This document shows positions 46,559-55,670 of a DNA stretch of 64,000 bases, piece by piece (the stretch's first letter is position 1; every line of letters starts with the position of its first letter). A program made the translations under genes and the position numbers. The DNA comes from Hyphomicrobium album. Its GTDB lineage: Bacteria > Pseudomonadota > Alphaproteobacteria > Rhizobiales > Hyphomicrobiaceae. Location: the NCBI RefSeq assembly GCF_009708035.1, contig NZ_WMBQ01000001.1, positions 1,302,001-1,366,000 on the forward strand, read 5' to 3'. The notes under the pieces were generated by a model, which ran no database searches, was not told the origin of the DNA, and was given only the letters and a program-made list of their open reading frames with translations.

Positions 46559-46716
46559 TAGCCCGCCCCGCCACCGGTGTTCCGCACGGAACAGCGGCGG
46601 CCTTCCCCCTGTCCTACTCATCATCTCGAGCCGGCTGACCTTAACCGGGACCGCGGCTCACGGGGCGCGCCGCCGTATATTGGGCGGCGCGCTCTCAACC
46701 GGGACAGGAGAACGCC

Positions 46717-46959
46717 ATGAGATCATCCCTGCAAGCCGCCCTACTCGCCGGCACCGCCGCACTTGCCGTCGCCCTTGGCGCCGTCGCCGCGCACGCCGAC
46801 GAGACCGACGCTTTACTCGCCGCTCAGCAGCATGCCGCCGCACTCGATGCCGCCACCGGCGGCGACAACCTCGTGTCGAGGGCCGTTAAGGATGAAGACA
46901 GCTCCAAGGAGGTCATCGACACCCTGATGAACCTGATCGAGGAGGTCGCCGACCAGTAA
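46717..46959 (+). CDS. Small secreted protein of unknown function
   Basis: 80 residues. AGGAG lies 6 nt before the ATG. The signal peptide ends near AAHA-D; the mature 53 residues are acidic, without Cys, ending in KEVIDTLMNLIEEVADQ, which looks helical. No family recognised. Confidence 0.65.
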   Translation: MRSSLQAALLAGTAALAVALGAVAAHADETDALLAAQQHAAALDAATGGDNLVSRAVKDEDSSKEVIDTLMNLIEEVADQ

Positions 46960-46999
46960 CCTTTGCGCTGCGCCGTACGTATTCCAGAGGAACGCCGCG

Positions 47000-47056
47000 C
47001 AGCACCCGATTTGCCAGCACCCGATTTGCAGGCCCCGATTTCCCGGCCGGATTTGC
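47000..47056 (+). repeat. Short degenerate tandem repeat
   Basis: Two exact copies of CAGCACCCGATTTGC followed by two decayed copies (AGGCCCCGATTTCC, CGGCCGGATTTGCC). Lies between the small secreted gene and its terminator. No function visible. Confidence 0.6.
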
Positions 47057-47084
47057 CTCCCCCGTCCACTCCGGCCGTGGCCAG

Positions 47085-47123
47085 CCCTCCAGCCCTCCCC
47101 CTGGCTGGAGGGCACATTTTTTT
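47085..47123 (+). terminator. Rho-independent terminator
   Basis: Perfect 10-bp stem CCCTCCAGCC/GGCTGGAGGG (47085-47094 with 47103-47112), then CACA and seven T. Probably ends the aat and small secreted gene transcripts. Confidence 0.85.
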
Positions 47124-47159
47124 GGGGCTACCCCGTTCAAATCTCGCCGGCCGACCGCA

Positions 47160-48578
47160 CTATCGCCCGGCTGCCGCGATCTCAGCCGTCAATCCGAACT
47201 CGGCGGATACGTGTCCGGCAAACGCGATGGTCGTCAGATCCTCCAAGAACGGCCCGATGAATTGGGCGCCGATCGGCAACCCGTCACGCGTGCGCCCGAT
47301 CGGCGCGGCCGTCGCCGGGAGTTGCGGCATGCCGGCCATCAGCGGCCAGGCGTGCTGCGGCGCATAGGCGACATCGACGCCGTCGATGCGAAGGGTCCGC
47401 TTCAGCCCCGGCCAGGGATCCTGCTCGGCGAAATGGGGAAAGGCCGGCACGGAATAGCAAGGAGCGATGACCACATCGAAGGACTGGAAGAAGACGTCCC
47501 ACTTCCGCCGGATCACTTCCTGCCCGGTGATGCAGTCGACGTAGTCCTTGACCGTCGCCTTGGGGGGTGGGCCGCCGAGAGACGGCATGCGCGCCCGGGC
47601 GACTTCGGTGAACCTTTCGACCAGAGCCTGGGACTCGGCCAGCGACGGCAACAACTCGCTGTGTCGCGACACGGAGGCGCCGGCCCGTTCCAGATTGGCC
47701 GCCAGCGCGTCGATGGCGGCGACGATTTCGCTGTCGACGGACGCCGTCGGGTGCTCGGTCAGGACGAACACGCGATAGTCTCCGAGCCCGTTGTGCCGTG
47801 GCGGCGGCAACGCCAGCCGGTAAGCCACGGCGTTGCGCCCTTCCACACCGGCCAGCACGCCCAGGGCGAGCGCGAGGTCGTCTGCGGTGCGCGCCATCGG
47901 GCCCGCGGCTGCCCAGCTACGGCCCTGGGCGATCATGCCCCCGCCTGGCGGCCCAAAACCTTCAAGGGAAATGATGTCGAACGACGCGAGGTGTCCGAAG
48001 ACGCCGCAGAAAGACGCCGGCACGCGGATCGAGCCTCCCGCGTCACTCCCAAGCTCCAGGGGGACCATGCCCGCCGCAAGCGCCGCCGCGGACCCGCCCG
48101 AGGAGCCTCCGGGCGAACGTGACAGGTCATGCGGGTTGTTGGTCCGGCCGTAGACGGGGTTGTCGCTCTGGTAGTCCGTGAGGCCCGCTGGGACATTTGT
48201 CTTCCCCAGAATGATCGCGCCCGCATCTTTCAATCGCCGCACGGCGTCTGCGTCTTCGGTGGGGCGGTAGTCCTTGGCGAACTCAAGCCCGAACGTGGTC
48301 GGCAGTCCGGCCACGTTGAAGCTCTCCTTCACCGTCATGGGGACGCCGGCGAGCGGCAGGTCGGCGCCCTTCACTACGGCCAGGTCGACCTGCCGCGCCT
48401 GGTCGCGCGCGCGGTCGAAGTCCCGCACAACCACGGCATTGATCGGACCGTCGAGAGACTCAATTCGCGCGATCGCGGCGTCGGTCAACTCTAGCGCGCT
48501 GACGGATTTCGTGCGGACGGCCGCAGCCAGCTCCTTTGCGCTCGCGGTCGCGAGCGCAACATTCAATTGCTGCATCAT
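47160..48578 (-). CDS. Amidase signature family protein
   Basis: 472 residues. The Ser-cisSer-Lys triad is visible: Lys in MTVKESFN, Ser in SPGGSSGGSAAALAAG, and the nucleophile in SDAGGSIRVPASFCG. Hydrolyses an amide, or acts as an amidotransferase subunit; no gatB/gatC is adjacent, so a free amidase is more likely. Substrate unknown. Upstream of it there is a 172-nt gap without a gene. Confidence 0.9.
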   Translation of the reverse strand: MMQQLNVALATASAKELAAAVRTKSVSALELTDAAIARIESLDGPINAVVVRDFDRARDQARQVDLAVVKGADLPLAGVPMTVKESFNVAGLPTTFGLEFAKDYRPTEDADAVRRLKDAGAIILGKTNVPAGLTDYQSDNPVYGRTNNPHDLSRSPGGSSGGSAAALAAGMVPLELGSDAGGSIRVPASFCGVFGHLASFDIISLEGFGPPGGGMIAQGRSWAAAGPMARTADDLALALGVLAGVEGRNAVAYRLALPPPRHNGLGDYRVFVLTEHPTASVDSEIVAAIDALAANLERAGASVSRHSELLPSLAESQALVERFTEVARARMPSLGGPPPKATVKDYVDCITGQEVIRRKWDVFFQSFDVVIAPCYSVPAFPHFAEQDPWPGLKRTLRIDGVDVAYAPQHAWPLMAGMPQLPATAAPIGRTRDGLPIGAQFIGPFLEDLTTIAFAGHVSAEFGLTAEIAAAGR

Positions 48579-48750
48579 TGGCTCCTCTGGCCTACGCGCG
48601 AAAACGGCGCGTTAGGCGGGCTTTTTCCCATGGGAGTTTTGGGACTTGCAATTCTTGAACTTGAAAGACTTGGCCCCATATCCAGCTGGGATGAAGAACC
48701 GGACGGCCCCGGTCAGCGCGCGCCTAGCTTGGCGCTCAACGCCGCCAGCC

Positions 48751-49113
48751 TCAAATCTCGTCGGCTTCCTGCACCTGCATGACGATCGGCGCTTTGTGAT
48801 GCTGCGTGTGTGCGCCCATGAAGCTGCCGCGCAGGTGCACGTCCTTGCCGATCAGGGAGCGCAACGTCTTTTGCAAGCCATCATCGAGCGCATAGACGTG
48901 GATCTCGCCGCTGGCCGGAACATTGTCGCTGTCCTCACAGCCCTTGAGGCAGATGGGCTTCGGCAGCTTGAGGATGATCGCGTCGTCGCGCTCGATCAGC
49001 CGGCCTTCGGCGATCGCGCCGTCCTCGCCGGCGGCGTAGCAGGCGTCCTGCGCGGCGCACGGCGCCGCCGCCATGACAAGAGCGCACAGCAAGCCCACTC
49101 CTCGACGCCACAT
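48751..49113 (-). CDS. Secreted DUF4431-like protein
   Basis: 120 residues from ATG 49113 (GGAGT about 8 nt upstream; a GTG at 49122 is an alternative). A signal peptide ends near CAA-Q. Four Cys in the mature part (DACYAAG, PICLKGCED) and the C-terminal GSFMGAHTQHHKAPIVMQV, whose HTxHH pattern is typical of DUF4431. Periplasmic, function unknown. Confidence 0.72.
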   Translation of the reverse strand: MWRRGVGLLCALVMAAAPCAAQDACYAAGEDGAIAEGRLIERDDAIILKLPKPICLKGCEDSDNVPASGEIHVYALDDGLQKTLRSLIGKDVHLRGSFMGAHTQHHKAPIVMQVQEADEI

Positions 49114-49196
49114 CGCCGTCACTCCGAGACCGATCCGTGGCCCTCCTATAGCACGGCCGCTTGCCCCCTTCCGCCGCCCGCGCTAGCCAAGCCCGC

Positions 49197-49667
49197 ATGC
49201 AGACCTACCGTATCGTAGAAGCCGGCGCGAACGACCTAGCCGATGTCGCGAAGCTGTTTCACGCCTATGCCGCCGAGCTGCCCGTCGACCTTGCCCTGCA
49301 GGGGTTCGTGGCGGAGCTCGCGGGATTGCCGAGCGACTATGCGCCGCCCAAGGGCGTGTTGCTGATTGCGCGTGGCGCCGACGGCGCCGCCCTGGGTTGC
49401 ATCGGCCTTCGTCCCATCGACGATCGCATCTGCGAAATGAAGCGGCTCTACGTGCAGGCCGCGGCGCGCCAAACCGGCCTCGGCAAGGCATTGTCTGTCG
49501 CCGTCATCGAAGCGGCGCGGCAGCGCGGTTATCGCGAGATGAAGCTCGACACGCTTCCACAGCTCAAACAGGCCATCAACCTTTACCGTAGCCTCGGTTT
49601 CGCGCCCATCGCGCCCTACGGCGATCACCCCTATGAAGGGACGCTCTGCTTCGGCAGGATGCTCTGA
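49197..49667 (+). CDS. GNAT family N-acetyltransferase
   Basis: 156 residues from ATG 49197. EMKRLYVQAAARQTGLGKAL is the acetyl-CoA-binding motif A (R/Q-x-x-G-x-G/A), and LDTLPQLKQAINLYRSLGF is motif B. Substrate unknown. Followed by ybaK at 23 nt on the same strand. Confidence 0.88.
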   Translation: MQTYRIVEAGANDLADVAKLFHAYAAELPVDLALQGFVAELAGLPSDYAPPKGVLLIARGADGAALGCIGLRPIDDRICEMKRLYVQAAARQTGLGKALSVAVIEAARQRGYREMKLDTLPQLKQAINLYRSLGFAPIAPYGDHPYEGTLCFGRML

Positions 49668-49690
49668 CGGCAAGCCAATTCCGGTACCCC

Positions 49691-50182
49691 ATGGCGAAGA
49701 CCACACGCGCCACGCAGACGCTCGCCAAGCAGGGCGTCACCTTCGAGGTGCACAGCTACGATTACGACCCCGAGGCGCAACGCACCGGGATGCAGGCGGC
49801 CGAGGCCCTGGGCGAGCCTCCGGACCGCGTGCTGAAAACCCTGATGGCGCTGGTCGACGGCAAGCCAGTGTGCGCCGTCGTGCCGTCCGACCGCGAGGTG
49901 TCGATGAAGAAGCTCGCCGCCACGTTCGGGGGCAAGAGCGCCCAGATGATGAAGCCAGCGGACGCGGAGCGCGTGACCGGCTACAAAGTCGGCGGCATCA
50001 GCCCGTTCGGGCAGGCGCGTAAGACGCCGACGGCGATCGAGGAGGCGGCTCTCGCGCATCCGTACGTATTCATTAACGCGGGGCAGCGCGGGCTGCAGGT
50101 GAAGCTCGCCCCGAAGGACGCGGTTAAGGTGCTCGATGCCATAGCTGCCGGGCTGGCGGCGCAATCAGGAGACCCGACATGA
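49691..50182 (+). CDS. ybaK: Cys-tRNA(Pro)/Cys-tRNA deacylase YbaK
   Basis: 163 residues. VLKTLMALVDGKPVCAVVP, KLAATFGGKSAQM, TGYKVGGISPFGQ and FINAGQRGLQVKL are the YbaK/EbsC motifs. It hydrolyses mischarged Cys-tRNA(Pro). Its last codons overlap the ATG of the dehalogenase gene (ATGA), so they are co-translated. Confidence 0.92.
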   Translation: MAKTTRATQTLAKQGVTFEVHSYDYDPEAQRTGMQAAEALGEPPDRVLKTLMALVDGKPVCAVVPSDREVSMKKLAATFGGKSAQMMKPADAERVTGYKVGGISPFGQARKTPTAIEEAALAHPYVFINAGQRGLQVKLAPKDAVKVLDAIAAGLAAQSGDPT

Positions 50183-50868
50183 AGCGGCTGGACGGCATCA
50201 AGGCCTGTGTGTTCGATGCGTACGGCACGCTATTCGACTTCGCGTCGGCAGCAGCTCGCTGTCAGGACGTGCCCGACCAGAAGCTCGGGGCGCTCACCAC
50301 GCTCTGGCGGGAAAGGCAGCTTCAGTACACCTGGCTGCGGTCGCTGCAGGGCAACTTCGCTGATTTCTGGCAAGTCACCGGGGACGCGCTGGCCTTCGCC
50401 CTCGACAGCCTCGACATCGCGTCGCCCGAGCTGCACGGGAAGCTGATGGACCTTTATCTCACGCCGGCGCCATTTCCTGAGGTGCCGAGCGTCCTCGCGC
50501 AATTACGCAAGGCAGGGTTCAGGACGGCGATCCTCTCGAACGGCTCGGCGACGATGCTCGACTCGGCGGTTCGCGCCGCCGGCCTCAGCGATCTGTTCGA
50601 CGCCGTCCTGTCGGTCGATGCCGTACAAGTCTTCAAGCCCCATCCGCGTGTCTACGCTTACGGACTGGAAAAGCTCGGTCTGCGGGCGGACGAAGTGTCG
50701 TTCCAGTCGTCGAACGCCTGGGACGCCTACGGCGCCTCTAACTTCGGGCTGCGTGTCGTCTGGTGCAACCGCTATGGCCATCGTCCGGAGCGGCTGCCGG
50801 GCGCGCCCGACCGCGAGATCCGGGATTTGTCGGAGCTGCCCGAGCTTCTCGCACCGCCGCCGAAGTAG
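50179..50868 (+). CDS. Haloacid dehalogenase type II (L-2-haloacid dehalogenase-like)
   Basis: 229 residues. The nucleophile Asp13 is in FDAYGTLFD, motif II Ser in LSNGS, Lys in VFKPHPRVY, and motif IV in SSNAWDAYGA, the arrangement specific to type II haloacid dehalogenases. Converts L-2-haloacids to D-2-hydroxyacids; true substrate here unknown. Translationally coupled to ybaK. Confidence 0.9.
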   Translation: MKRLDGIKACVFDAYGTLFDFASAAARCQDVPDQKLGALTTLWRERQLQYTWLRSLQGNFADFWQVTGDALAFALDSLDIASPELHGKLMDLYLTPAPFPEVPSVLAQLRKAGFRTAILSNGSATMLDSAVRAAGLSDLFDAVLSVDAVQVFKPHPRVYAYGLEKLGLRADEVSFQSSNAWDAYGASNFGLRVVWCNRYGHRPERLPGAPDREIRDLSELPELLAPPPK

Positions 50869-50898
50869 CCGCCGCCGAAGCATTCTCCGTGGGCACGC

Positions 50899-51930
50899 AT
50901 GGCACAAGCGATTGAGCTGGGACTGGATACGTTCGGCGACGTCACCAAGAATGCCGGCGGCCAACCGCTGTCGCACGCCGAGGTCATTCGGAATGTGGTC
51001 GAAGAGGCCGTCCTTGCAGACCAGCTGGGCGTCGATTTCTTCGGCGTCGGCGAGCACCACCGCGCCGACTTTGCCATATCGGCGCCCGATGTAGTCCTCG
51101 CCGCCATCGCCGGGCGAACGAGCCGCATCCGCCTCGGCTCCGCCGTGACGGTCCTCAGCTCGGATGATCCTATACGCGTGTTCCAGCGCTTTTCGACATT
51201 GGACGCTGCATCGAGCGGTCGCGCCGAAGTTATTCTCGGGCGCGGGTCCTTCACCGAGTCGTTTCCGCTGTTCGGCTTTCAGCTGAGCCAGTACGACAAG
51301 CTGTTCTCCGAGAAGCTCGATCTGTTCGTGAAGCTTGTGCGCGACGAGGCCGTGACCTGGCGCGGCGAAACGCGGCCACCGCTCACTGACCAACGCGTCT
51401 TTCCGCCCATCGAGCGCGGAACGTTGAAAACGTGGATCGGCGTCGGCGGGAGTCCTGAATCCGTCATCCGCGCGGCGCGGTACGGCTTGCCTCTCATGCT
51501 CGCCATCATCGGTGGCGATCCCAAGCGCTTCAAACCCTATGCCGAGCTCTACCTCGCATCCCTCAGCGAATTCGGCCAACCCGTCTTGCCGATCGGCATC
51601 CACTCACCGGGGTACGTGGCGGAGACCGACGAGCAGGCGCGCGAGGAGCTCTGGCCCGACTACAAGCGCATGCGCGATCAGATCGGCGCCGAACGCGGCT
51701 GGCCGCCGATGCGCCGCGCCGAGTTCGAGCATGAAGCGGAGCACGGCTCACTCTACGTCGGCGCGCCGGAAACCGTTGCCCGCCGGATTGCCGCGACAGC
51801 CAAGATGCTCGGCGCGTCGCGCTTCGATTTGAAGTACAGCGCGGGGATGCTGTCGCACGAGAAGCTGATGCAGTGCATCACGCTCTACGGCAGCAAGGTC
51901 ATCCCGCTGGTGCGCGAAATGCTTGCGTGA
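50899..51930 (+). CDS. LLM-class flavin-dependent oxidoreductase
   Basis: 343 residues. Luciferase-like TIM barrel with EEAVLADQLGVDFFGVGEHH at the N-terminus, RIRLGSAVTVLSSDDPIRV, and YVGAPETVARRIA near the end. Family members are FMN/F420-dependent monooxygenases or reductases; the substrate is not inferable. It follows the dehalogenase gene by 30 nt and could share its transcript. Confidence 0.88.
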   Translation: MAQAIELGLDTFGDVTKNAGGQPLSHAEVIRNVVEEAVLADQLGVDFFGVGEHHRADFAISAPDVVLAAIAGRTSRIRLGSAVTVLSSDDPIRVFQRFSTLDAASSGRAEVILGRGSFTESFPLFGFQLSQYDKLFSEKLDLFVKLVRDEAVTWRGETRPPLTDQRVFPPIERGTLKTWIGVGGSPESVIRAARYGLPLMLAIIGGDPKRFKPYAELYLASLSEFGQPVLPIGIHSPGYVAETDEQAREELWPDYKRMRDQIGAERGWPPMRRAEFEHEAEHGSLYVGAPETVARRIAATAKMLGASRFDLKYSAGMLSHEKLMQCITLYGSKVIPLVREMLA

Positions 51931-51933
51931 AGC

Positions 51934-52290
51934 TCAGCGATCGAAAGCTTCTTTGTAGATCTCGGGCTTGAAGCCGACGAGCAGCTTGCCGGCGCTGAGA
52001 TCGAGCACCGGCCGCTTGATGAGCGAGGGCTGCGCCAGCATCAGGTCGATCGCCTTGCGCTCGTCCACGCTCTCTTTGTCGGCGTCGGAAAGCTTGCGGA
52101 AGGTCGTGCCGGCACGGTTGAGCAATGTCTCCCAGCCGACCTTCTTGCTCCACGTCTCGAGCCGCTGCCGGTCAATCCCGGCTTTCTTGTAGTCATGGAA
52201 GTCGTACGCAACGTCATGGCTTTCGAGCCAGGCGCGCGCCTTCTTCATCGTGTCGCAGTTGGGGATACCGTAGATGGTCACTGGCTTCAT
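51934..52290 (-). CDS. ArsC/Spx-family reductase (YffB-like)
   Basis: 118 residues. TIYGIPNCDTMKKARAWLE has the single Cys of the CxxxK type and IKRPVLDL is the conserved Arg-Pro region. The protein is thioredoxin-like; stand-alone homologues are of unclear function rather than true arsenate reductases. Convergent with the LLM gene (3-nt gap). Confidence 0.88.
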   Translation of the reverse strand: MKPVTIYGIPNCDTMKKARAWLESHDVAYDFHDYKKAGIDRQRLETWSKKVGWETLLNRAGTTFRKLSDADKESVDERKAIDLMLAQPSLIKRPVLDLSAGKLLVGFKPEIYKEAFDR

Positions 52291-52475
52291 GTCCGGGCCC
52301 GATGTTCATCAGCGCAAGACGCGTCCCGTATAAACTGCGGCTGACTGACCGCAATGGCGTTAAGCCGCCGCACCAAGACGGTGTGGCGGCCTAGGACCTG
52401 GGCATCGCCGAGTCGATCGAATCTGCATTTCCGAGTGAAGGCGGCCGGTAACTCAGCGCGCGCTCGGCCCCCCCC

Positions 52476-52504
52476 TTGCATGCCGCCAATCCGTGCGTTA
52501 GATA
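52476..52504 (+). promoter_or_regulatory. Predicted sigma-70 promoter of the ArsR gene
   Basis: TTGCAT (52476-52481), a 17-nt spacer, TAGATA (52499-52504). A start about 7 nt downstream would fall near 52511, only about 3 nt before the ATG, predicting a leaderless or nearly leaderless mRNA. Confidence 0.55.
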
Positions 52505-52526
52505 CTGAACCACATGGTTCAGTATC
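52501..52526. promoter_or_regulatory. Operator-like palindrome containing the ArsR start codon
   Basis: GATACTGAACC (52501-52511), ACAT, GGTTCAGTATC (52516-52526): a perfect 11-bp inverted repeat overlapping the -10 box and the ATG (52514-52516). ArsR repressors of this type usually bind such palindromes at their own promoters. Confidence 0.7.
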
Positions 52527-52879
52527 CGACAGCCCGTCTCGATGCCTCGTTCGCCGCGCTCTCGGACGCCACCCGACGCGGCGTTCTGGAGCAGCTCGGA
52601 CGTGCAGACGCTTCGATCACGGACCTTGCCGAGAAGTTCCACATGACCCTCACGGGCATGAAGAAGCATGTCAGCGTCTTGGAGCAGGCGGGGCTCGTCA
52701 CCACGGAGAAGGTCGGGCGCGTGCGGACCTGCAAGCTCGGCCCGCGCCGACTGGCGGAAGAGACTGCATGGATCGAGGCGTACCGCCAGCTCTGGGCCTC
52801 ACGCTTCGACGAGTTGGACAAGGTTGTCGAGGAACTGAAACAGAAGGAAAAGGCCGATGGACGCAAAAGGAGAGGGTGA
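52514..52879 (+). CDS. ArsR-family winged-helix transcriptional regulator
   Basis: 121 residues. FAALSDATRRGVLEQLGRAD is the first helix, ITDLAEKFHMTLTGMKKHVSVLEQAGLV the helix-turn-helix, and KVGRVRTCKLG the wing. No metal-site Cys pair is present, as in the ArsR subfamily paired with SRPBCC genes. It overlaps the downstream gene by 23 nt and likely represses its own operon through the palindrome at its start. Confidence 0.9.
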   Translation: MVQYPTARLDASFAALSDATRRGVLEQLGRADASITDLAEKFHMTLTGMKKHVSVLEQAGLVTTEKVGRVRTCKLGPRRLAEETAWIEAYRQLWASRFDELDKVVEELKQKEKADGRKRRG

Positions 52880-53378
52880 TCCCACCTCCGGGAAGAACCG
52901 CACGACGGTGGAACGGAAGTCCGAGCGTGAGCTAGTCGTCACGCGGACCTTCAACGCCCCGGCGCGCATCGTGTTCGAGGCGTGGAGCAAGCCCGAGCTG
53001 TTCAAGCGCTGGTGGGTACCGAAGTCGATGGGCATGTCCCTGCTTTCCTGCGAGATGGATGTCCGCGTCGGGGGCAAGTACCGTCTCGTGTTCGGCGTCG
53101 GTGGCTCCAAGGTGATGGAGGTCTTCGGCAAGTACATCGAAGTGACCCCCCACTCGCGCCTCGTCTGGACCAATGAGGAAGGTGATGAGGGGGGAGCCAT
53201 CACCACGCTGACCTTCGAGGAAATGGGCGGCCAGACGCTGTTGGTCAAGCACGACCTCTATCCCTCGAAGGAAGCTCTCGACGGTGAGCTCGCCTCCGGG
53301 GCGGCGGATGGGATGCCCGAGCAGCTCGACCAACTGGACGAGTTCCTCGTCACCCTGGGCGGGAGCTTGGGGCGGTGA
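52857..53378 (+). CDS. SRPBCC/AHSA1 domain protein
   Basis: 173 residues. TRTFNAPARIVFEAWSKPEL, FKRWWVPKSMG, EVTPHSRLVWTNEE and LDQLDEFL are typical of AHSA1-like START-fold proteins that bind hydrophobic ligands. It overlaps the ArsR gene out of frame, so the two are co-regulated. Ligand unknown. Confidence 0.88.
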   Translation: MDAKGEGDPTSGKNRTTVERKSERELVVTRTFNAPARIVFEAWSKPELFKRWWVPKSMGMSLLSCEMDVRVGGKYRLVFGVGGSKVMEVFGKYIEVTPHSRLVWTNEEGDEGGAITTLTFEEMGGQTLLVKHDLYPSKEALDGELASGAADGMPEQLDQLDEFLVTLGGSLGR

Positions 53379-53396
53379 TTGCCGCTTTCGCCGCCC

Positions 53397-54956
53397 TCAC
53401 TCCCACTCGATCGTGCCGGGGGGCTTCGAGGTGATGTCGTAGACGACGCGGTTGATGCCGCGCACCTCGTTGATGATGCGCGTCGCCGTGGGGCCGAGGA
53501 ACGAATGCGGGAAGTCGTAATAGTCGGCGGTCATGCCGTCGGTCGACGTCACGGCGCGCAGCGCGCAGACAAAGTCGTAGGTGCGCGCGTCACCCATGAC
53601 GCCGACGGTGCGCACCGGCAGCAGCACGGCGAAGGCCTGCCAGATCTGGTCGTAAAGCCCCGCCTTGCGGATCTCGTCGAGGTAGATGGCGTCCGCCTGG
53701 CGCAGGATCGCCAGCTTCTCCTCGGTGATCTCGCCGGGAATGCGGATGGCGAGGCCCGGACCAGGGAACGGGTGGCGGCCGACGAAGTGCTCGGGTAGCC
53801 CCAGCTCGCGGCCGAGCGCCCGCACCTCGTCCTTGAACAGTTCGCGCAGCGGCTCGACCAGCTTCAGGTTCATGCGCTCGGGCAAGCCGCCGACGTTGTG
53901 GTGCGACTTGATGGTCACCGAGGGGCCGCCGGTGAACGACACGCTCTCGATGACGTCGGGATAGAGCGTGCCCTGGGCGAGGAACTGCGCGGGTGCTGCG
54001 TCGCCGCCGAGTTTTCTTGCCTCCTCGTCGAACACGTCGATGAACAGCGCGCCGATGGTCTTGCGCTTGGCCTCCGGATCGCTTTTCCCCGCCAGCGCGG
54101 CAAGGAAGCGCTCGCGCGCGTCGACGTGAACGAGCGGGATGTTGTAGTGGCCGCGGAACAGGCGCACGACCTCCTCTGCCTCGTCCTTTCGCAGCAGTCC
54201 GTGGTCGACGAAGATGCAGGTGAGCTGGTCGCCGATCGCCTCGTGGATCAGCACCGAGGCGACGGCTGAATCGACGCCGCCCGACAGGCCGGAGATGACA
54301 CGCGCCTTGCCGACCTGGGCGCGGATCTTCGCGACCTCGGCGGTGCGGAAGTGCGCCATCGTCCAGTCGTTCTTCAGCCCGGCGATCTTGTGCACGAAAT
54401 TGGAAAGCAGCCTGGCGCCGTCCGGCGTGTGCACCACCTCGGGGTGGAACATGGTCGTATAGATGCGCCGCTTCTCGTCGGTCGCCACCGCAAACGGCGC
54501 GTTCTCGCTCGTCGCCTTCACGGTGAACCCATCGGGGAGGCGCGTGACGCGGTCGCCGTGGCTCATCCACACAGGGTAGCGCTTGCCGACCTCCCACACG
54601 CCGTCGAACAGCGCCGAGGCTTCCTTGATGTCGACCTCGGCGCGGCCGAACTCTGCCGCGTGCCCGCCCTCGACGACGCCGCCGAGCTGCACCGCCGTCG
54701 TCTGCTGGCCGTAGCAGATGGAAAGGATGGGTAGGCCGCTCTCGAACACGGCCTGCGGGGCGCGCGGCGAGCCGTCGGTCGTCACCGACGCCGGGCCGCC
54801 GGAAAGCACGATCGCCTTCGGATTCAGCCGGGCCATCGCCGCCTCGGCCTGGTTGAAGGGGACGATTTCGGAATAGACCCCCGCCTCGCGCACCCGGCGG
54901 GCGATGAGCTGCGTCACCTGGCTGCCGAAGTCGATGATCAGAACGGTGTCGGTCAC
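53397..54956 (-). CDS. guaA: GMP synthase (glutamine-hydrolysing)
   Basis: 519 residues from GTG 54956. Class I glutaminase domain with [10 protein letters not shown] (nucleophile Cys) and MFHPEVVHT (His-Glu), ATP-pyrophosphatase loop [10 protein letters not shown], and C-terminal dimerisation domain ending PPGTIEWE. Converts XMP to GMP. An ATG at 54998 would add 14 residues; the GTG start is favoured by the family's N-terminus [11 protein letters not shown]. Confidence 0.95.
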   Translation of the reverse strand: MTDTVLIIDFGSQVTQLIARRVREAGVYSEIVPFNQAEAAMARLNPKAIVLSGGPASVTTDGSPRAPQAVFESGLPILSICYGQQTTAVQLGGVVEGGHAAEFGRAEVDIKEASALFDGVWEVGKRYPVWMSHGDRVTRLPDGFTVKATSENAPFAVATDEKRRIYTTMFHPEVVHTPDGARLLSNFVHKIAGLKNDWTMAHFRTAEVAKIRAQVGKARVISGLSGGVDSAVASVLIHEAIGDQLTCIFVDHGLLRKDEAEEVVRLFRGHYNIPLVHVDARERFLAALAGKSDPEAKRKTIGALFIDVFDEEARKLGGDAAPAQFLAQGTLYPDVIESVSFTGGPSVTIKSHHNVGGLPERMNLKLVEPLRELFKDEVRALGRELGLPEHFVGRHPFPGPGLAIRIPGEITEEKLAILRQADAIYLDEIRKAGLYDQIWQAFAVLLPVRTVGVMGDARTYDFVCALRAVTSTDGMTADYYDFPHSFLGPTATRIINEVRGINRVVYDITSKPPGTIEWE

Positions 54957-55077
54957 GGAACGTCCAAGGTTAATGCCCTGAGCGGCCCCATAGATCACCC
55001 GGCCGGTGGAGCGTCAAGGCGCGCTGGCGCCGCGATTTGCCAGCAATTCCAAGGGTCCAAAAAAAATCGCACGGGCA

Positions 55078-55105
55078 TGTCGATTTCGCAGCGGGCCGTT
55101 CGACG
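55078..55105 (+). promoter_or_regulatory. ECF42-type promoter P1
   Basis: TGTCGA (55078-55083) and CGTTCGACG (55097-55105), 19 nt start to start, preceded by an A tract and ATCGCACGGG. Nearly identical to the boxes at 55591 and 56153. It precedes the first YCII gene. Confidence 0.78.
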
Positions 55106-55162
55106 TGTCTGTAGAGCGAGGGGTGAGCCCGGCTCGTCAACGCACTCAGGAGGAGAACAACG

Positions 55163-55573
55163 ATGCGATTCATCGTGATGGTCAAGGCGTCGAAGGACTC
55201 GGAAGCTGGAAAGATGCCGTCCGAGGAGCTCCTCGGCGCCATGGCGAAGTTCAACGAGGAGCTGGTCAAGGCGGGCGTCATGCTCGACGGCAACGGGCTG
55301 CAGCCGAGCTCCAAGGGCGCTCGTGTGCGCTTCGCCGGCAACAAGCGGTCGGTCGTCGACGGCCCGTTCGCCGAGACCAAGGAGCTGGTTGCCGGCTACT
55401 GGATCATCCAGGCGAAGAACCTCGCCGAGGCGGTGGAGTGGATGAAGCGCTGCCCCAATCCGCACGAGGACGACGGCGAGATCGAGATCCGCCAGCTGTT
55501 CGAGCTCGAAGATTTCGGCGAGAGCCCGGCCATCGATCACCACCGCCGGCTCGAGCAGGAACTGAAGTCGTAG
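55163..55573 (+). CDS. YCII/DGPF-domain protein 1
   Basis: 136 residues. MRFIVMVKASKDSEAGKMP, ELVKAGVML, SVVDGPFAETKELVAGYW and EIRQLFELEDFGES are the YCII-related pattern with DGPF. AGGAGGAG precedes the ATG. These proteins accompany ECF42 sigma factors in many bacteria; their biochemical role is not established. First of three paralogues in tandem. Confidence 0.9.
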   Translation: MRFIVMVKASKDSEAGKMPSEELLGAMAKFNEELVKAGVMLDGNGLQPSSKGARVRFAGNKRSVVDGPFAETKELVAGYWIIQAKNLAEAVEWMKRCPNPHEDDGEIEIRQLFELEDFGESPAIDHHRRLEQELKS

Positions 55574-55590
55574 GAAAATTCGCACGCGGA

Positions 55591-55618
55591 TGTCGAATTG
55601 GCGGCGCGCCGTTCGACG
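55591..55618 (+). promoter_or_regulatory. ECF42-type promoter P2
   Basis: TGTCGA (55591-55596) and CGTTCGACG (55610-55618), the same 19-nt spacing as P1, preceded by GGAAAATTCGCACGCGGA. Precedes the second YCII gene and begins 17 nt after the stop codon of the first. Confidence 0.78.
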
Positions 55619-55670
55619 GGATAGCAGAGCGGGGTGAGCCCCCGCCCCTCAAACTGACGGGAGATGACAA

